Shown in pieces: positions 50,886 through 59,376 of a stretch of DNA of 64,000 nt. The notes beneath the pieces were generated by a model that saw nothing but the letters and a program-made list of their open reading frames with translations, had not been told where the DNA came from and made no database searches. The translations under genes were made by a program, and so were the position numbers. The DNA comes from Bacteroidales bacterium. Its GTDB lineage: Bacteria > Bacteroidota > Bacteroidia > Bacteroidales > UBA932. Within the stretch, counting starts at the first letter, position 1. Each line of letters begins with the position of its first letter. The stretch is taken from assembly GCA_017447265.1 (NCBI GenBank), contig JAFSOA010000015.1:62001-126000 (forward strand). The letters are read 5' to 3'.

Positions 50886-52197
50886 CCCGATCGCCCTCTT
50901 CGAGCGCGCCGATTTCATCGACATCGAGGAGGGCTTTTTCTATCTGTTTGCCTTTGCGGGCGCCCATCTTGGCCAGCTTGATGGCCGTGGTGGTGATGCT
51001 CTGCCCATTCGGCGCGAGTTTGCGTCCGGCTTCCCCATAGGCTTTCATCGCGTTTTCCAGCGACTTGCCGACCGCTTCGTAGGAGGACAGAAACTTGTCC
51101 ACGCGGTCCATCATCTCGCCGGCCAGGGCATACACTTTTTCGTGGTTTTCGGCCTGCTGCACCTGGGTCCAGGTAAGCTGCACGATGCGGATGGCACCGT
51201 AGAGCGACTGCTCGTCCGCGATATAGACATTCTGGTCGGCCGCCCAGCGCCAGAGTTCGGGTTCCTGGTTGAGCGCCGTCCAGAGCGCACCCATGTTGGG
51301 CACGAACATGATGACATAGCCCGCCGACATCTTCGGCGGCTGGATATAGGACGCGTAGTCTTTCCGGGCGAGTTCCTTCACGTGCTTGCGGATGCTGTCG
51401 ATGTGGGCGCGAAGACAGCGGGCGCGGTCTTCTTCGTTCTCGGCGTTGACATAGTTCACATAGTCGGCCAGCGACGTCTTGGCATCGACGATCACCTCGC
51501 GCCGGCGGTCCAGGTGGATAATGACGTCGGGGCGCAGGGCGGACCCGTCTTCGGTGTGGACGGTCCGTCCCTCGGCATCCGTGATCGTGGGCTGGACGTC
51601 GAAGTGGACGCCCTTGGTCAGGCCCTGCGACGAGAGGATCTCCTCGAGGATGGTCTCTCCCCAGGTGCCCTGCAACTTGTTGCCGTATTTGAAAGCGGCG
51701 GCCAGCTGGTCGGTGCTGCGGGCCACGCGGCCCGTGTATTTCATCAGCGATTCGACATCGCTCTTGATGGCGCTCTGGGCCGTCTTGTGCACGTCGCTGT
51801 TGGCCAGCATTTCCTTGCGGAGCTCGTCCATCTTCTCTTTGACAGGAGTGAGGAGCGTGCCGAGCGCCTCGCTGCTGGAGGCCTTGAACTCCTGCTGCCG
51901 GGCCTTGAGCAGCTCGTCGGTCGCCAGCCGGGCCTGGTCCTTCATCTGGCCCATGGCCTCGTCGAACTGCTGCCGCATCACCTTCATCGCCTCTTCATGA
52001 GCCCGGTCACGGGCCTCGATGACCGCATCCTTGGCCTTCTCCGCATCCAGCACGTCTTTGCGTGCGTTTTCCAAATCAGACTCAAGGCGGGCCTGGGCAG
52101 CCAGCAGGGACGCCCGGGTCAAGGCGCGGGTGATGAAGACCGCCAGCAGCACGGCGACCACGGCGGAAATAAGCAGGATCAGGGTTGTCGTTGTCAT
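50881..52197 (-). CDS. rmuC: DNA recombination protein RmuC
   Basis: A 438-residue protein with an N-terminal membrane helix (LILLISAVVAVLLAVFI), a long coiled coil (~residues 30-170) and a PD-(D/E)XK nuclease-like RmuC domain: YGNKLQGTWGETILEEIL, LRPDVIIHLDRRREVIVDAKTS (catalytic Asp/Asp-x-Lys) and GYVIMFVPN. RmuC limits inversions at short inverted repeats. ATG 52197 was preferred to a TTG at 52212. Confidence 0.95.
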   Translation of the reverse strand: MTTTTLILLISAVVAVLLAVFITRALTRASLLAAQARLESDLENARKDVLDAEKAKDAVIEARDRAHEEAMKVMRQQFDEAMGQMKDQARLATDELLKARQQEFKASSSEALGTLLTPVKEKMDELRKEMLANSDVHKTAQSAIKSDVESLMKYTGRVARSTDQLAAAFKYGNKLQGTWGETILEEILSSQGLTKGVHFDVQPTITDAEGRTVHTEDGSALRPDVIIHLDRRREVIVDAKTSLADYVNYVNAENEEDRARCLRAHIDSIRKHVKELARKDYASYIQPPKMSAGYVIMFVPNMGALWTALNQEPELWRWAADQNVYIADEQSLYGAIRIVQLTWTQVQQAENHEKVYALAGEMMDRVDKFLSSYEAVGKSLENAMKAYGEAGRKLAPNGQSITTTAIKLAKMGARKGKQIEKALLDVDEIGALEEGDRE

Positions 52198-52208
52198 AAG
52201 AGTTCGGT

Positions 52209-52493
52209 TCAAGCTTTGATTTTAACGCAGAGCATGGTCAGGTCGTCGCTGGCAGCGGCGTCGACATAGGGTTCTGTCCAGCCCGGGCGGTCATACTTCT
52301 TGGTTTGCGCGTACCAGGGCATCTGCTCCCATTCAATGATATTATCCTCGCTCCGGTAGGAGAAAATAGAATAAAACAGGCCTTTGCTCCGGTAGAAATC
52401 GGGTTCGAACGCAATGGAACAGCTGCTCAGCACGGGATTGACCCAGAAGCTGATCTTGGAAGACAAGGAATCCTTGATGCTCGGAAACTTCAT
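52209..52493 (-). CDS. Small hypothetical protein
   Basis: A 94-residue cytosolic protein, not recognised. The only suggestive part is the C-terminus (ASDDLTMLCVKIKA), which looks like the end of PP2C/SpoIIE-type phosphatases (SDDxTLL), but the rest of that domain is missing. Several Trp/Tyr lie in the middle (EWEQMPWYAQTKKYDRPGW). It sits 11 bases from both GH78 upstream and rmuC downstream, so it is co-transcribed. Confidence 0.6.
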   Translation of the reverse strand: MKFPSIKDSLSSKISFWVNPVLSSCSIAFEPDFYRSKGLFYSIFSYRSEDNIIEWEQMPWYAQTKKYDRPGWTEPYVDAAASDDLTMLCVKIKA

Positions 52494-52504
52494 TGTTCAA
52501 TGCA

Positions 52505-55500
52505 TTACCTGACAATAAAAATATAGTGTCCGGAAGGAAGCAGGTAGCTGCCGCTCCCCTTCTCTCCCAGTTCCTGCGCAAAAGCGCCGCCATGCACCGC
52601 TTCACAGTATACGCCTTCCGAGACGGGAAGCTGCAGCCTGGCATGTGTATTGGCCGGGACGACAAATTCATATTCCAGGCCGTCTCCGTCTTCCAGCCAG
52701 CGCCAGCCGCTCTCGATGCGTCCATAAACCGTGTCATAGGCCCCGTGGGCATGGCGGAATGTGCCGCCCGGACGCGGTGACAGGACAAAGCTGTGGTAAC
52801 CGGGATCGCTCTCCACGGGCTGGATGCCCAGCATGTAGGAAAACATCCATTCTTCGATGGCGCCGAAGGAGTAGTGGTTGAACGAGTTCATATCGACCGG
52901 ACCGAAGCCCCGCCGGATGGTATAGGAGTTCCAGCGTTCCCACATGGTCGTGGCGCCCTGAAGCACGGGATAGAGCCAGGAAGGATACGCCGTCTGCTCG
53001 AAAAGCTGGTACGCCACTTCGTCGAAGCCGTTCTGCGAGAGCACGAGATTGAGGTAAGGCGTCCCGATGAACCCGGTGGTCAGCTTGTAGCCATGCGCCG
53101 CCACATTGTCGACGAGGTTCTGAATGGCCAGCATCTTGTGGTCCTCATCGAAGAGACCGGCCTGGAGCGGTACCACATACGAGGTCTGGGTGTTGGCCGT
53201 GAATGAAGCGTCTGCGCCGCCGGCGATCCATTCCTGGTAGGGCGGCACGTTCTTCGACTCCTTCGTGACGCCGTCGGGGCCCACGAATTCCCGGTTGAAG
53301 GCCCGCTTGATCCGTTCATAAAGGGTATTGTAGCGCTCCGCATCGGCGTATTTGCCGATGGCCTCGGCCATCTTGCTCATCAGCAGCGCGTCATAAGCAT
53401 AGTAAGCCGTATTGGTCAGCGGCGTGTTGGTATGCTCGACCGCCACCCAGTCGCCGTAGCCGCTGCCCGGCTGGATGTCCTTGACGGCCCTGTGCTGGAG
53501 ATAATCCATGTACGCGACCATCGAAGGATAGTGTTCCCGGATGAACTGGCTGTCACCGTATTGCAGATACAGTTGCCAGGGGATGATGATGCCGGCCTCC
53601 ATCCAGCCCATCGCTCCCCCGCCCTGGCCGGCGCCATGCGGCGGAATGCCGACGTAAGGCACGAAATCGGGATAACTGCCGTCTTCGGCCTGGCTGTCGC
53701 GCAGCGAATGGAACCAGCGGGTGAAGAAGGGATCGACCTGCATGTTGTATGTAGCGGCCCGTGCGAATACCTGTGCATCGCCCATCCAGCCCAGGCGCTC
53801 GTCGCGCTGCGGGCAGTCGGTCGGAATCGACAGGAAGTTGCCGCGCTGGCCCCAGACGATATTCTCGTAGAGACGGTTCACGTCAGCGTTGGATGTCGTG
53901 AAACGGCTGGTCTGCCGCCCCACCGATTCGAGGACGAGGCCTTGCACATGATCGAGCGGAAGGGCTTTGGAAAGGCCGTGGATCTCGATGTAGCGGAATC
54001 CGTGGAAGGTGAAATGCGGCTGGAACACTTCCTGAAGGCCGCCTCGGCAGATATAACGGTCTGTCGACAGCGCGCCGCGATAGTTTTCATTGTACACCTG
54101 TCCCTTGCGTGCCTCATAGACCGCAGCGGTCAGCGGCGGCAGCGGATCTTCGGGGACCTGTTCCGGATAAATCATCTCACCATAACGGAAGGTGATTTCC
54201 TGGCCGCGTTCGCCGTGGATCCAGATCCGCGGCACGCCTACCATATTCTGGCCCAGGTCATAGACGAAAACGCCCGGCTGGGGTTCCGTCACGGAAACAG
54301 CCTTCAGGACAAGGTGGTTGCGGATGGGAGAACCGATATAATACTGAATCTCGACACTGTCGGCCGGTGCGGCTACCAAGTTGGCCGGGGTCCAGGCTTC
54401 TGCGTTATAGCTGGCTTGCGTCCAGCCGGCGCATTCACGGCGGGCATCGTAATCCTCCCCGTTCTGGAAGCTGTCGCTGGTGACGGGTCCGCCGTTGAAA
54501 ACGTGCCAGTCGTCATCGCTCACGATGATCTCCCGGCTGCCGTCTTCATACGTCAGCACGATCTTCGCCAGCAGCGAAAGTTCGGTGCCGTACTGATCCT
54601 GCCAGGCCGTGGCAAAACCCGTAAAATCGCTGTACCAGCCTGCACCCAGCATGGCGCCGATCACATTGTGGCCCCGCTTGAGCAGCGGCGTGATGTCGTA
54701 CGTGTTATAGAGCAGGCGGAAACGGTAGTCGGTCGAGCCAGGATTGAACCAGTCGCCTCCAACGCGTTCACCGTTGATCTCGTATTCATAGATACCCCGC
54801 GCCGTGGCATACAGGCGGGCTGAGGCCAGTTTTCTCTTGACATCGAAGACCTTTCGGAGCATCGGTGCGCCGCTTTCGTCCGCCGGCGAGATGATCTTCC
54901 GCTCACCGCCGGCAATGGCATAGGCCACTTCGCTCCGGTACAAGGTCGTACCCCAGGCCCGTTCCGACACGGTCAGGTTCGAGAAGGTGGCAGGGCTGCC
55001 CGCAGGCTGGTCGAAGCCCAGCTGGTTGAAGCGGCAGTAAGGCTGCCATTCCTGCCCCGGGAACAATTCCACGACCACGGGCTCCTTGACCAGGAGATGG
55101 CCGTCTACGGAAGGCCAGATCTTGTAGCTTTTGGCATAGTCCATCGCCACGACGCGCAGTTGCACATGGTGTCGCGCCTCAAGACTGGCATCGGCAGGCA
55201 TCCCTTTCAACAGCGTTTCAAAATCCACCGCTTCCTCTTCGGCACCGGGGTGACGGATGACAAAAGTAAAGTCTTTTCCACCCCGCAGCAGCTGCACCCG
55301 CACGTAATGGGCATCGTCGAGCCAGCCCATCAGCAGATCGGCTTCCGCACTGCCGGCAGGCAGCGTCACGTCGTAGTCCAGCACAAAGCTGGCGCGGTAT
55401 TTCGAGAAATGAGGCTGGCCGCTCGAAATCCAGCGGGCGCCCGACCAGCCACTGTCCATCAGGCCGGTCTCAAACCAGGAAGACGCCGACTGCATCACCG

Positions 55501-55843
55501 CATCCGCGTTGGTCACCTCCACCGTCCAGTTGTATCGTGTGCAGGGCTGGAGGGGTTCTCCGCGATAGACCACACCCACCGAAACGTCCGACAGGCAGCT
55601 TTCGGAATCGTACACCAACCGGCCGCCGGCCGCCTCGCTCACCGTAATGCGGTACGTGTTCTGCCGCTGGTCAAAGTTATCGCTCTGCATTTTCCAGCTG
55701 AAGCGTGGAGACGCGGCGTCGATGCCCAGCGGCGTGGTCATGTAATCGACCTGCAGGTCCGTCACACGGAAGGGAACCCGGCTCTCCTTCTCACAGGCGA
55801 ACAAGACGAGGCCTGTTGCCAGCCATGCCAAGAATCGTTTCAT
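52505..55843 (-). CDS. GH78 alpha-L-rhamnosidase lipoprotein
   Basis: A 1112-residue surface or periplasmic glycosidase that removes terminal L-rhamnose from pectins, flavonoid glycosides or bacterial polysaccharides. Lipobox LFAC (Cys near residue 17). Domain order: Fn3-like N-domain (FRVTDLQVDYMTTPLGIDAA), carbohydrate-binding-like beta domain, alpha-L-rhamnosidase concanavalin-like region (RFRLLYNTYDITPLL), (alpha/alpha)6 barrel with QRDERLGWMGDAQVFARAA (catalytic Glu region), and C-terminal beta-sandwich ending HYIFIV. Length fits the family. It starts 12 bases after the M19 dipeptidase gene. No SusC/SusD is nearby. Confidence 0.95.
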   Translation of the reverse strand: MKRFLAWLATGLVLFACEKESRVPFRVTDLQVDYMTTPLGIDAASPRFSWKMQSDNFDQRQNTYRITVSEAAGGRLVYDSESCLSDVSVGVVYRGEPLQPCTRYNWTVEVTNADAVMQSASSWFETGLMDSGWSGARWISSGQPHFSKYRASFVLDYDVTLPAGSAEADLLMGWLDDAHYVRVQLLRGGKDFTFVIRHPGAEEEAVDFETLLKGMPADASLEARHHVQLRVVAMDYAKSYKIWPSVDGHLLVKEPVVVELFPGQEWQPYCRFNQLGFDQPAGSPATFSNLTVSERAWGTTLYRSEVAYAIAGGERKIISPADESGAPMLRKVFDVKRKLASARLYATARGIYEYEINGERVGGDWFNPGSTDYRFRLLYNTYDITPLLKRGHNVIGAMLGAGWYSDFTGFATAWQDQYGTELSLLAKIVLTYEDGSREIIVSDDDWHVFNGGPVTSDSFQNGEDYDARRECAGWTQASYNAEAWTPANLVAAPADSVEIQYYIGSPIRNHLVLKAVSVTEPQPGVFVYDLGQNMVGVPRIWIHGERGQEITFRYGEMIYPEQVPEDPLPPLTAAVYEARKGQVYNENYRGALSTDRYICRGGLQEVFQPHFTFHGFRYIEIHGLSKALPLDHVQGLVLESVGRQTSRFTTSNADVNRLYENIVWGQRGNFLSIPTDCPQRDERLGWMGDAQVFARAATYNMQVDPFFTRWFHSLRDSQAEDGSYPDFVPYVGIPPHGAGQGGGAMGWMEAGIIIPWQLYLQYGDSQFIREHYPSMVAYMDYLQHRAVKDIQPGSGYGDWVAVEHTNTPLTNTAYYAYDALLMSKMAEAIGKYADAERYNTLYERIKRAFNREFVGPDGVTKESKNVPPYQEWIAGGADASFTANTQTSYVVPLQAGLFDEDHKMLAIQNLVDNVAAHGYKLTTGFIGTPYLNLVLSQNGFDEVAYQLFEQTAYPSWLYPVLQGATTMWERWNSYTIRRGFGPVDMNSFNHYSFGAIEEWMFSYMLGIQPVESDPGYHSFVLSPRPGGTFRHAHGAYDTVYGRIESGWRWLEDGDGLEYEFVVPANTHARLQLPVSEGVYCEAVHGGAFAQELGEKGSGSYLLPSGHYIFIVR

Positions 55844-55855
55844 GGACAATTGTTC

Positions 55856-56962
55856 TTATTCGGCCATCCGCTGGACCTGTTCCATCACCCGCAGGAAGTT
55901 GCCGCCGGCAATGTGACGGATCTCGTATTCGGAATAGCCGCGCTTGCGCATTTCAATGATGATTTTCTGCATACGGCTCACGTCTTCCAGACCGTCGGGC
56001 GTGGCTTCGATGCCGTCGAAGTCGCTGCCCAGGCCCACATGGCGGAAGCCCACCAGCTTCACCACATGGTCGATATGGTCCACGATCTTCTTGTAGGACG
56101 GACGCGGCACGGCCTGCAGGGCCTCAATGGCCTGGCGCATCCGCTCCTGGCGGGCCGGATCGGCAGGGTTCTCCAGCCAGGCGTCCTGAGCCTCTTCCTG
56201 CGCGTCAATCAGCGCTCCGGCCCTTTCCGAATAGCTTTTGTCGAGGAAAGAAGGGTAGAAATTGATTTGAATGACGCCGCCCTTCTCCGCCATGGCTACG
56301 ATCATTTCGTCGGTCATATTGCGGGGATGGTCGCTCAGGGCGCGGCAGCAGGAATGCGTCGCCACCACCGGTGCCTGTGAGTATTTGATCACATCCCAGA
56401 ACGAAGCGTCGGAGATGTGCGACACGTCGATGAGCATGCCGAGGCGGTTCATCTCGGCCACCACCTCGCGGCCGAACGGGCTCAGGCCGTTCCAGCGGGG
56501 TTCGGGCGAAGTGCAGGAATCACAGATCTCATTGCTGCGCGCATGGGTCAGGGTCATGTAGGTGCAGCCCATGCGGTTGAACATGCGCAGCAGCGACAGG
56601 TCTTTCTGGATGGGCGCGCCGTTCTCCATGCCCATGAAGATGGAGATCAGTCCGTTCTTGGCATTGCGGCGGGCCTGGGCCGGGGTCTCGGCGAAGGCCA
56701 CTTTGTCGGGGTTCCTTTCGACGGCGTCATAGACATACGACACCAGTTCGAGGGCCCGGCGGGTCGCCTGGTCGGGGGTCAGGAGATTGGACGTGTAGAT
56801 GGCGAAGAAGGCGCCGTGGACGCCGCCTTTCTTCATACGGGGGAAATCGATCTGGGAGACCGGAAAACTGCCGGGCGCGCAGCCGATGTTGATGCGTTTA
56901 CCGAAATCAGCGCCCTTGGCCAGCATCAGCGGGGCGTCACAGTGGGAATCGAGCAGGAACAT
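55856..56962 (-). CDS. M19 family membrane-type dipeptidase
   Basis: A 368-residue zinc dipeptidase of the renal dipeptidase family. Metal ligands: DSHCDAPL near the N-terminus (His-x-Asp type), the bridging Glu in FMGMENG, His in VVATHSCCRAL and HPRNMTDEM, and Asp in VGLGSDFDGI. No signal peptide, so a cytosolic location is most likely, cleaving dipeptides (including D-amino-acid forms in some members). Confidence 0.94.
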   Translation of the reverse strand: MFLLDSHCDAPLMLAKGADFGKRINIGCAPGSFPVSQIDFPRMKKGGVHGAFFAIYTSNLLTPDQATRRALELVSYVYDAVERNPDKVAFAETPAQARRNAKNGLISIFMGMENGAPIQKDLSLLRMFNRMGCTYMTLTHARSNEICDSCTSPEPRWNGLSPFGREVVAEMNRLGMLIDVSHISDASFWDVIKYSQAPVVATHSCCRALSDHPRNMTDEMIVAMAEKGGVIQINFYPSFLDKSYSERAGALIDAQEEAQDAWLENPADPARQERMRQAIEALQAVPRPSYKKIVDHIDHVVKLVGFRHVGLGSDFDGIEATPDGLEDVSRMQKIIIEMRKRGYSEYEIRHIAGGNFLRVMEQVQRMAE

Positions 56963-56971
56963 AGCGGTCTG

Positions 56972-57751
56972 TTATTTATGACGTTTGAGGGTCGAGGCAC
57001 CGCCGATCTTGTCACTCTTGATCCGCAGTTCCTCGGAATCACCATAGTATTCACATTTGGAGGCGCCGGCCAGGTCGACACTCAGTTCGAACACCGGAAG
57101 GACGCTCACTTTCGAGGCGCTGTTGGCCTTGACCTCGATGTTCTGGGCTTCGAAGGCCTCGGCATTGACTTTCGAAGCGCCGGTGGCATTGACCGTAAAA
57201 TCGGCGGTACGTCCGACGACATCGAGACGGGACGCCCCCGACAACTCTGCCTTCACATTGCTCGAACGGAAACTGACGACAGCCTTGGAGGCGCCGGAGA
57301 TCTTGACGTCCACATCCGGAGCGTCGATATTGAGATTCGAGACCTCGCTGCCGCCGCTCAAGTCCATGGAGAACGAATGCATGGGGCTGGTGAACTGGTC
57401 GTTCGAACTGAGCTTCGAAGCGCCTGTCAGGCCCACGTAGTGCAGTTCGGGCAGCTTGATGACGGCTTTCGCCACTTTGTTGCGATTTTTCTGCTTGAGT
57501 TTCATCGGCAGCTTGGAGAAACTGAGTTCCACGATGCCAGCGCGATTCTTCACCACCAGATACGGCACGAATTCGCTGGTCAATTCTATCTCAATCTTAT
57601 AGCTGTCTGACTGTTCCACAATGATTTCAAAGGCATCATCCGCCTGGATACCGGAGAATCCATCCATCTTGAAGGATTTCTTCACGGTTTCCGCTTCTGC
57701 CACCGCGAAAGTAAGCAGGAGCGCTGCAAATGCTAGAACGATTTTTCTCAT
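56972..57751 (-). CDS. DUF2807 (GIN domain) exported protein
   Basis: A 259-residue protein with a Sec signal (KIVLAFAALLLTFAVAEA) and a right-handed beta-helix-like mature part with recurring GASK/SASK turns (LTGASKLSS, KISGASKAVV, LSGASRLDV, NATGASKVNA, NSASKVSV, LAGASKCEY). This is the DUF2807 head/adhesin-like domain of Bacteroidota. No lipobox, so probably periplasmic or surface. Function unknown. Lies nine bases upstream of the dipeptidase gene. Confidence 0.88.
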   Translation of the reverse strand: MRKIVLAFAALLLTFAVAEAETVKKSFKMDGFSGIQADDAFEIIVEQSDSYKIEIELTSEFVPYLVVKNRAGIVELSFSKLPMKLKQKNRNKVAKAVIKLPELHYVGLTGASKLSSNDQFTSPMHSFSMDLSGGSEVSNLNIDAPDVDVKISGASKAVVSFRSSNVKAELSGASRLDVVGRTADFTVNATGASKVNAEAFEAQNIEVKANSASKVSVLPVFELSVDLAGASKCEYYGDSEELRIKSDKIGGASTLKRHK

Positions 57752-57785
57752 ATTCTGTATATTGGCTTTAAAAACAAAATCTGGA

Positions 57786-58532
57786 CTAAGGGTTGGTCCG
57801 CTGGCGGACGACTTCGAAGAGCAGCACGGCCGTGGCCACCGACACGTTGAGTGAACCGGTCTCCCCCACCATCGGGATGCGGGCGCCCACCGTGCAGAGG
57901 CTGAGCACAGGTTCGGAGATACCCGTCCCTTCGGAGCCCATGACCAGCACGGTGGCTTTCCGGAGGTTGACGTCATACATCGTATCTTCGGCCTTTTCAC
58001 TGACCGCGACGATCTGGAACTCGGAATCACGGAAATAATACAAAGCCGTACGCAGGTTCGCCACGCGGGCGGTCGGGATGCGGAGCAAGGCGCCCGCCGA
58101 GGTCTTCACAGCATCGGCATTGATGGCGGCGCTGCCTCTCGCCGGAACCACGATGCCGTCGACACCGGCACATTCCGCACTGCGGGCAATGGCGCCCAGG
58201 TTGCGGACGTCGCTGATGCCGTCGAGCACCAGAAACACGGGGTGAGCCTTGCGCGAAAGGGCGGCCTCGACCATCTCTTCGAACGGGACGTATTCGATCT
58301 GGGCCAGATAGGCGATCACGCCCTGGTGCGCGGCCTTGACCAGCCGGTTCATCTTCTCGACGGGCACGAACTGGTACGGGATCCCGCGCTGCGTCACTTC
58401 CTCGAGCAGCACCCGGAACTGTTCGCCTTCCAGCCCCTTCTTGAAGAGGATTTTTTCGAATTTGCGGCCCTGCCGCACCGCATCCGTCACCGGATGCATT
58501 CCATAGAGATAGTATTGGTTGTTGGTTTCCAT
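57786..58532 (-). CDS. rlmB: 23S rRNA (guanosine-2'-O-)-methyltransferase RlmB
   Basis: A 248-residue SpoU/TrmH-type methyltransferase that modifies G2251 of 23S rRNA. N-terminal substrate-binding domain YYLYGMHPVTDAV and AAHQGVIAYLA. SPOUT knot motifs: DGISDVRNLGAIARSAECAG (Asn/Arg), VLVMGSEGTGI and IPMVGETGSLNVSVATAVLLFE. Promoter TATATTTG lies 22 bases upstream. Confidence 0.95.
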   Translation of the reverse strand: METNNQYYLYGMHPVTDAVRQGRKFEKILFKKGLEGEQFRVLLEEVTQRGIPYQFVPVEKMNRLVKAAHQGVIAYLAQIEYVPFEEMVEAALSRKAHPVFLVLDGISDVRNLGAIARSAECAGVDGIVVPARGSAAINADAVKTSAGALLRIPTARVANLRTALYYFRDSEFQIVAVSEKAEDTMYDVNLRKATVLVMGSEGTGISEPVLSLCTVGARIPMVGETGSLNVSVATAVLLFEVVRQRTNP

Positions 58533-58554
58533 GGCCAGATGAATCTACAACCAA

Positions 58555-58562
58555 CAAATATA
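58555..58562 (-). promoter_or_regulatory. -7 box of rlmB promoter
   Basis: TATATTTG on the minus strand, 22 bases before the ATG at 58532 and just past the CPBP stop. Confidence 0.7.
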
Positions 58563-58567
58563 CGCAA

Positions 58568-59365
58568 TTATTTGGGACGGCGCAAGAGCAAAACGGCAGT
58601 CATTCCAGCACCCAGCAGTACCGCGACGACCGACGCCTCCACACCGAACGCCCCGCCCGTGATCCAGTCGGAGCCGGAGAAGACGGGCGTCAGGATGGAC
58701 ATCGTCTCCGTGCCGGACACAGCCGCACCGAAAACCGGGCCTTCCGCCAGGTTCCAGGCCCAGTGGATGCCGATGGGCAGCCAGAGGTTGCCGCTGACCT
58801 TATAGGCGGCGCCCAGAAGCAGGCCCGCTTCGATGGCGATGGCCACGGACGACCAGAGCGTCGCACCATCGTTCATGATATGCGTTCCGCCGAACAGCGC
58901 GGCAGAAACCACCAGGGCGGCCGTCAGATTGAATCGCCGGTCGATCATCCGGAAAATAATCCCCCGGAAAACCAGCTCTTCGCCCACAGCTACCACCAGG
59001 AATGAAAACACGTTCAGGATAAACGGGAGGGCGACGAAATGGACCGACGCCACGCGGTAGCAGCCGCACAGCGCCAGGATGCCGACGGTCAGGGAGATGT
59101 AGAGCAGGCCCATAAGAAAGCCGCGGCCCGTGTCGGGCACCACCCTGTCCATCGGGAGGTCCGTCACCGGCTGGCGTTCCACCTTCCGTACCCACAGGCT
59201 GTACAGCACGAGCAACAGCACCGCCACCGCCACCAGCGCCGGCATCTGCAGCCACAGGACCGGCATGGCTTTCACCAGACCCGGCAGCAAAGCATACAGC
59301 AACAAAAAGACCAGCGTCCCGCCCACCAGCAGCAACGCCCATTTCCAAAGTTTCATTTCTTTCAT
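58568..59365 (-). CDS. CPBP family intramembrane metalloprotease
   Basis: A 265-residue membrane protein with about eight TM segments and the CPBP/Abi motifs: EELVFRGIIFR (paired Glu and Arg), FGGTHIMND (His) and GIHWAWN (His). Family members are Rce1-like proteases, sometimes linked to peptide export or immunity. The start was taken as ATG 59365, 11 bases after the ABC-F stop. Co-transcribed with ABC-F. Confidence 0.9.
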   Translation of the reverse strand: MKEMKLWKWALLLVGGTLVFLLLYALLPGLVKAMPVLWLQMPALVAVAVLLLVLYSLWVRKVERQPVTDLPMDRVVPDTGRGFLMGLLYISLTVGILALCGCYRVASVHFVALPFILNVFSFLVVAVGEELVFRGIIFRMIDRRFNLTAALVVSAALFGGTHIMNDGATLWSSVAIAIEAGLLLGAAYKVSGNLWLPIGIHWAWNLAEGPVFGAAVSGTETMSILTPVFSGSDWITGGAFGVEASVVAVLLGAGMTAVLLLRRPK

Positions 59366-59376
59366 AGCAAGCAGGG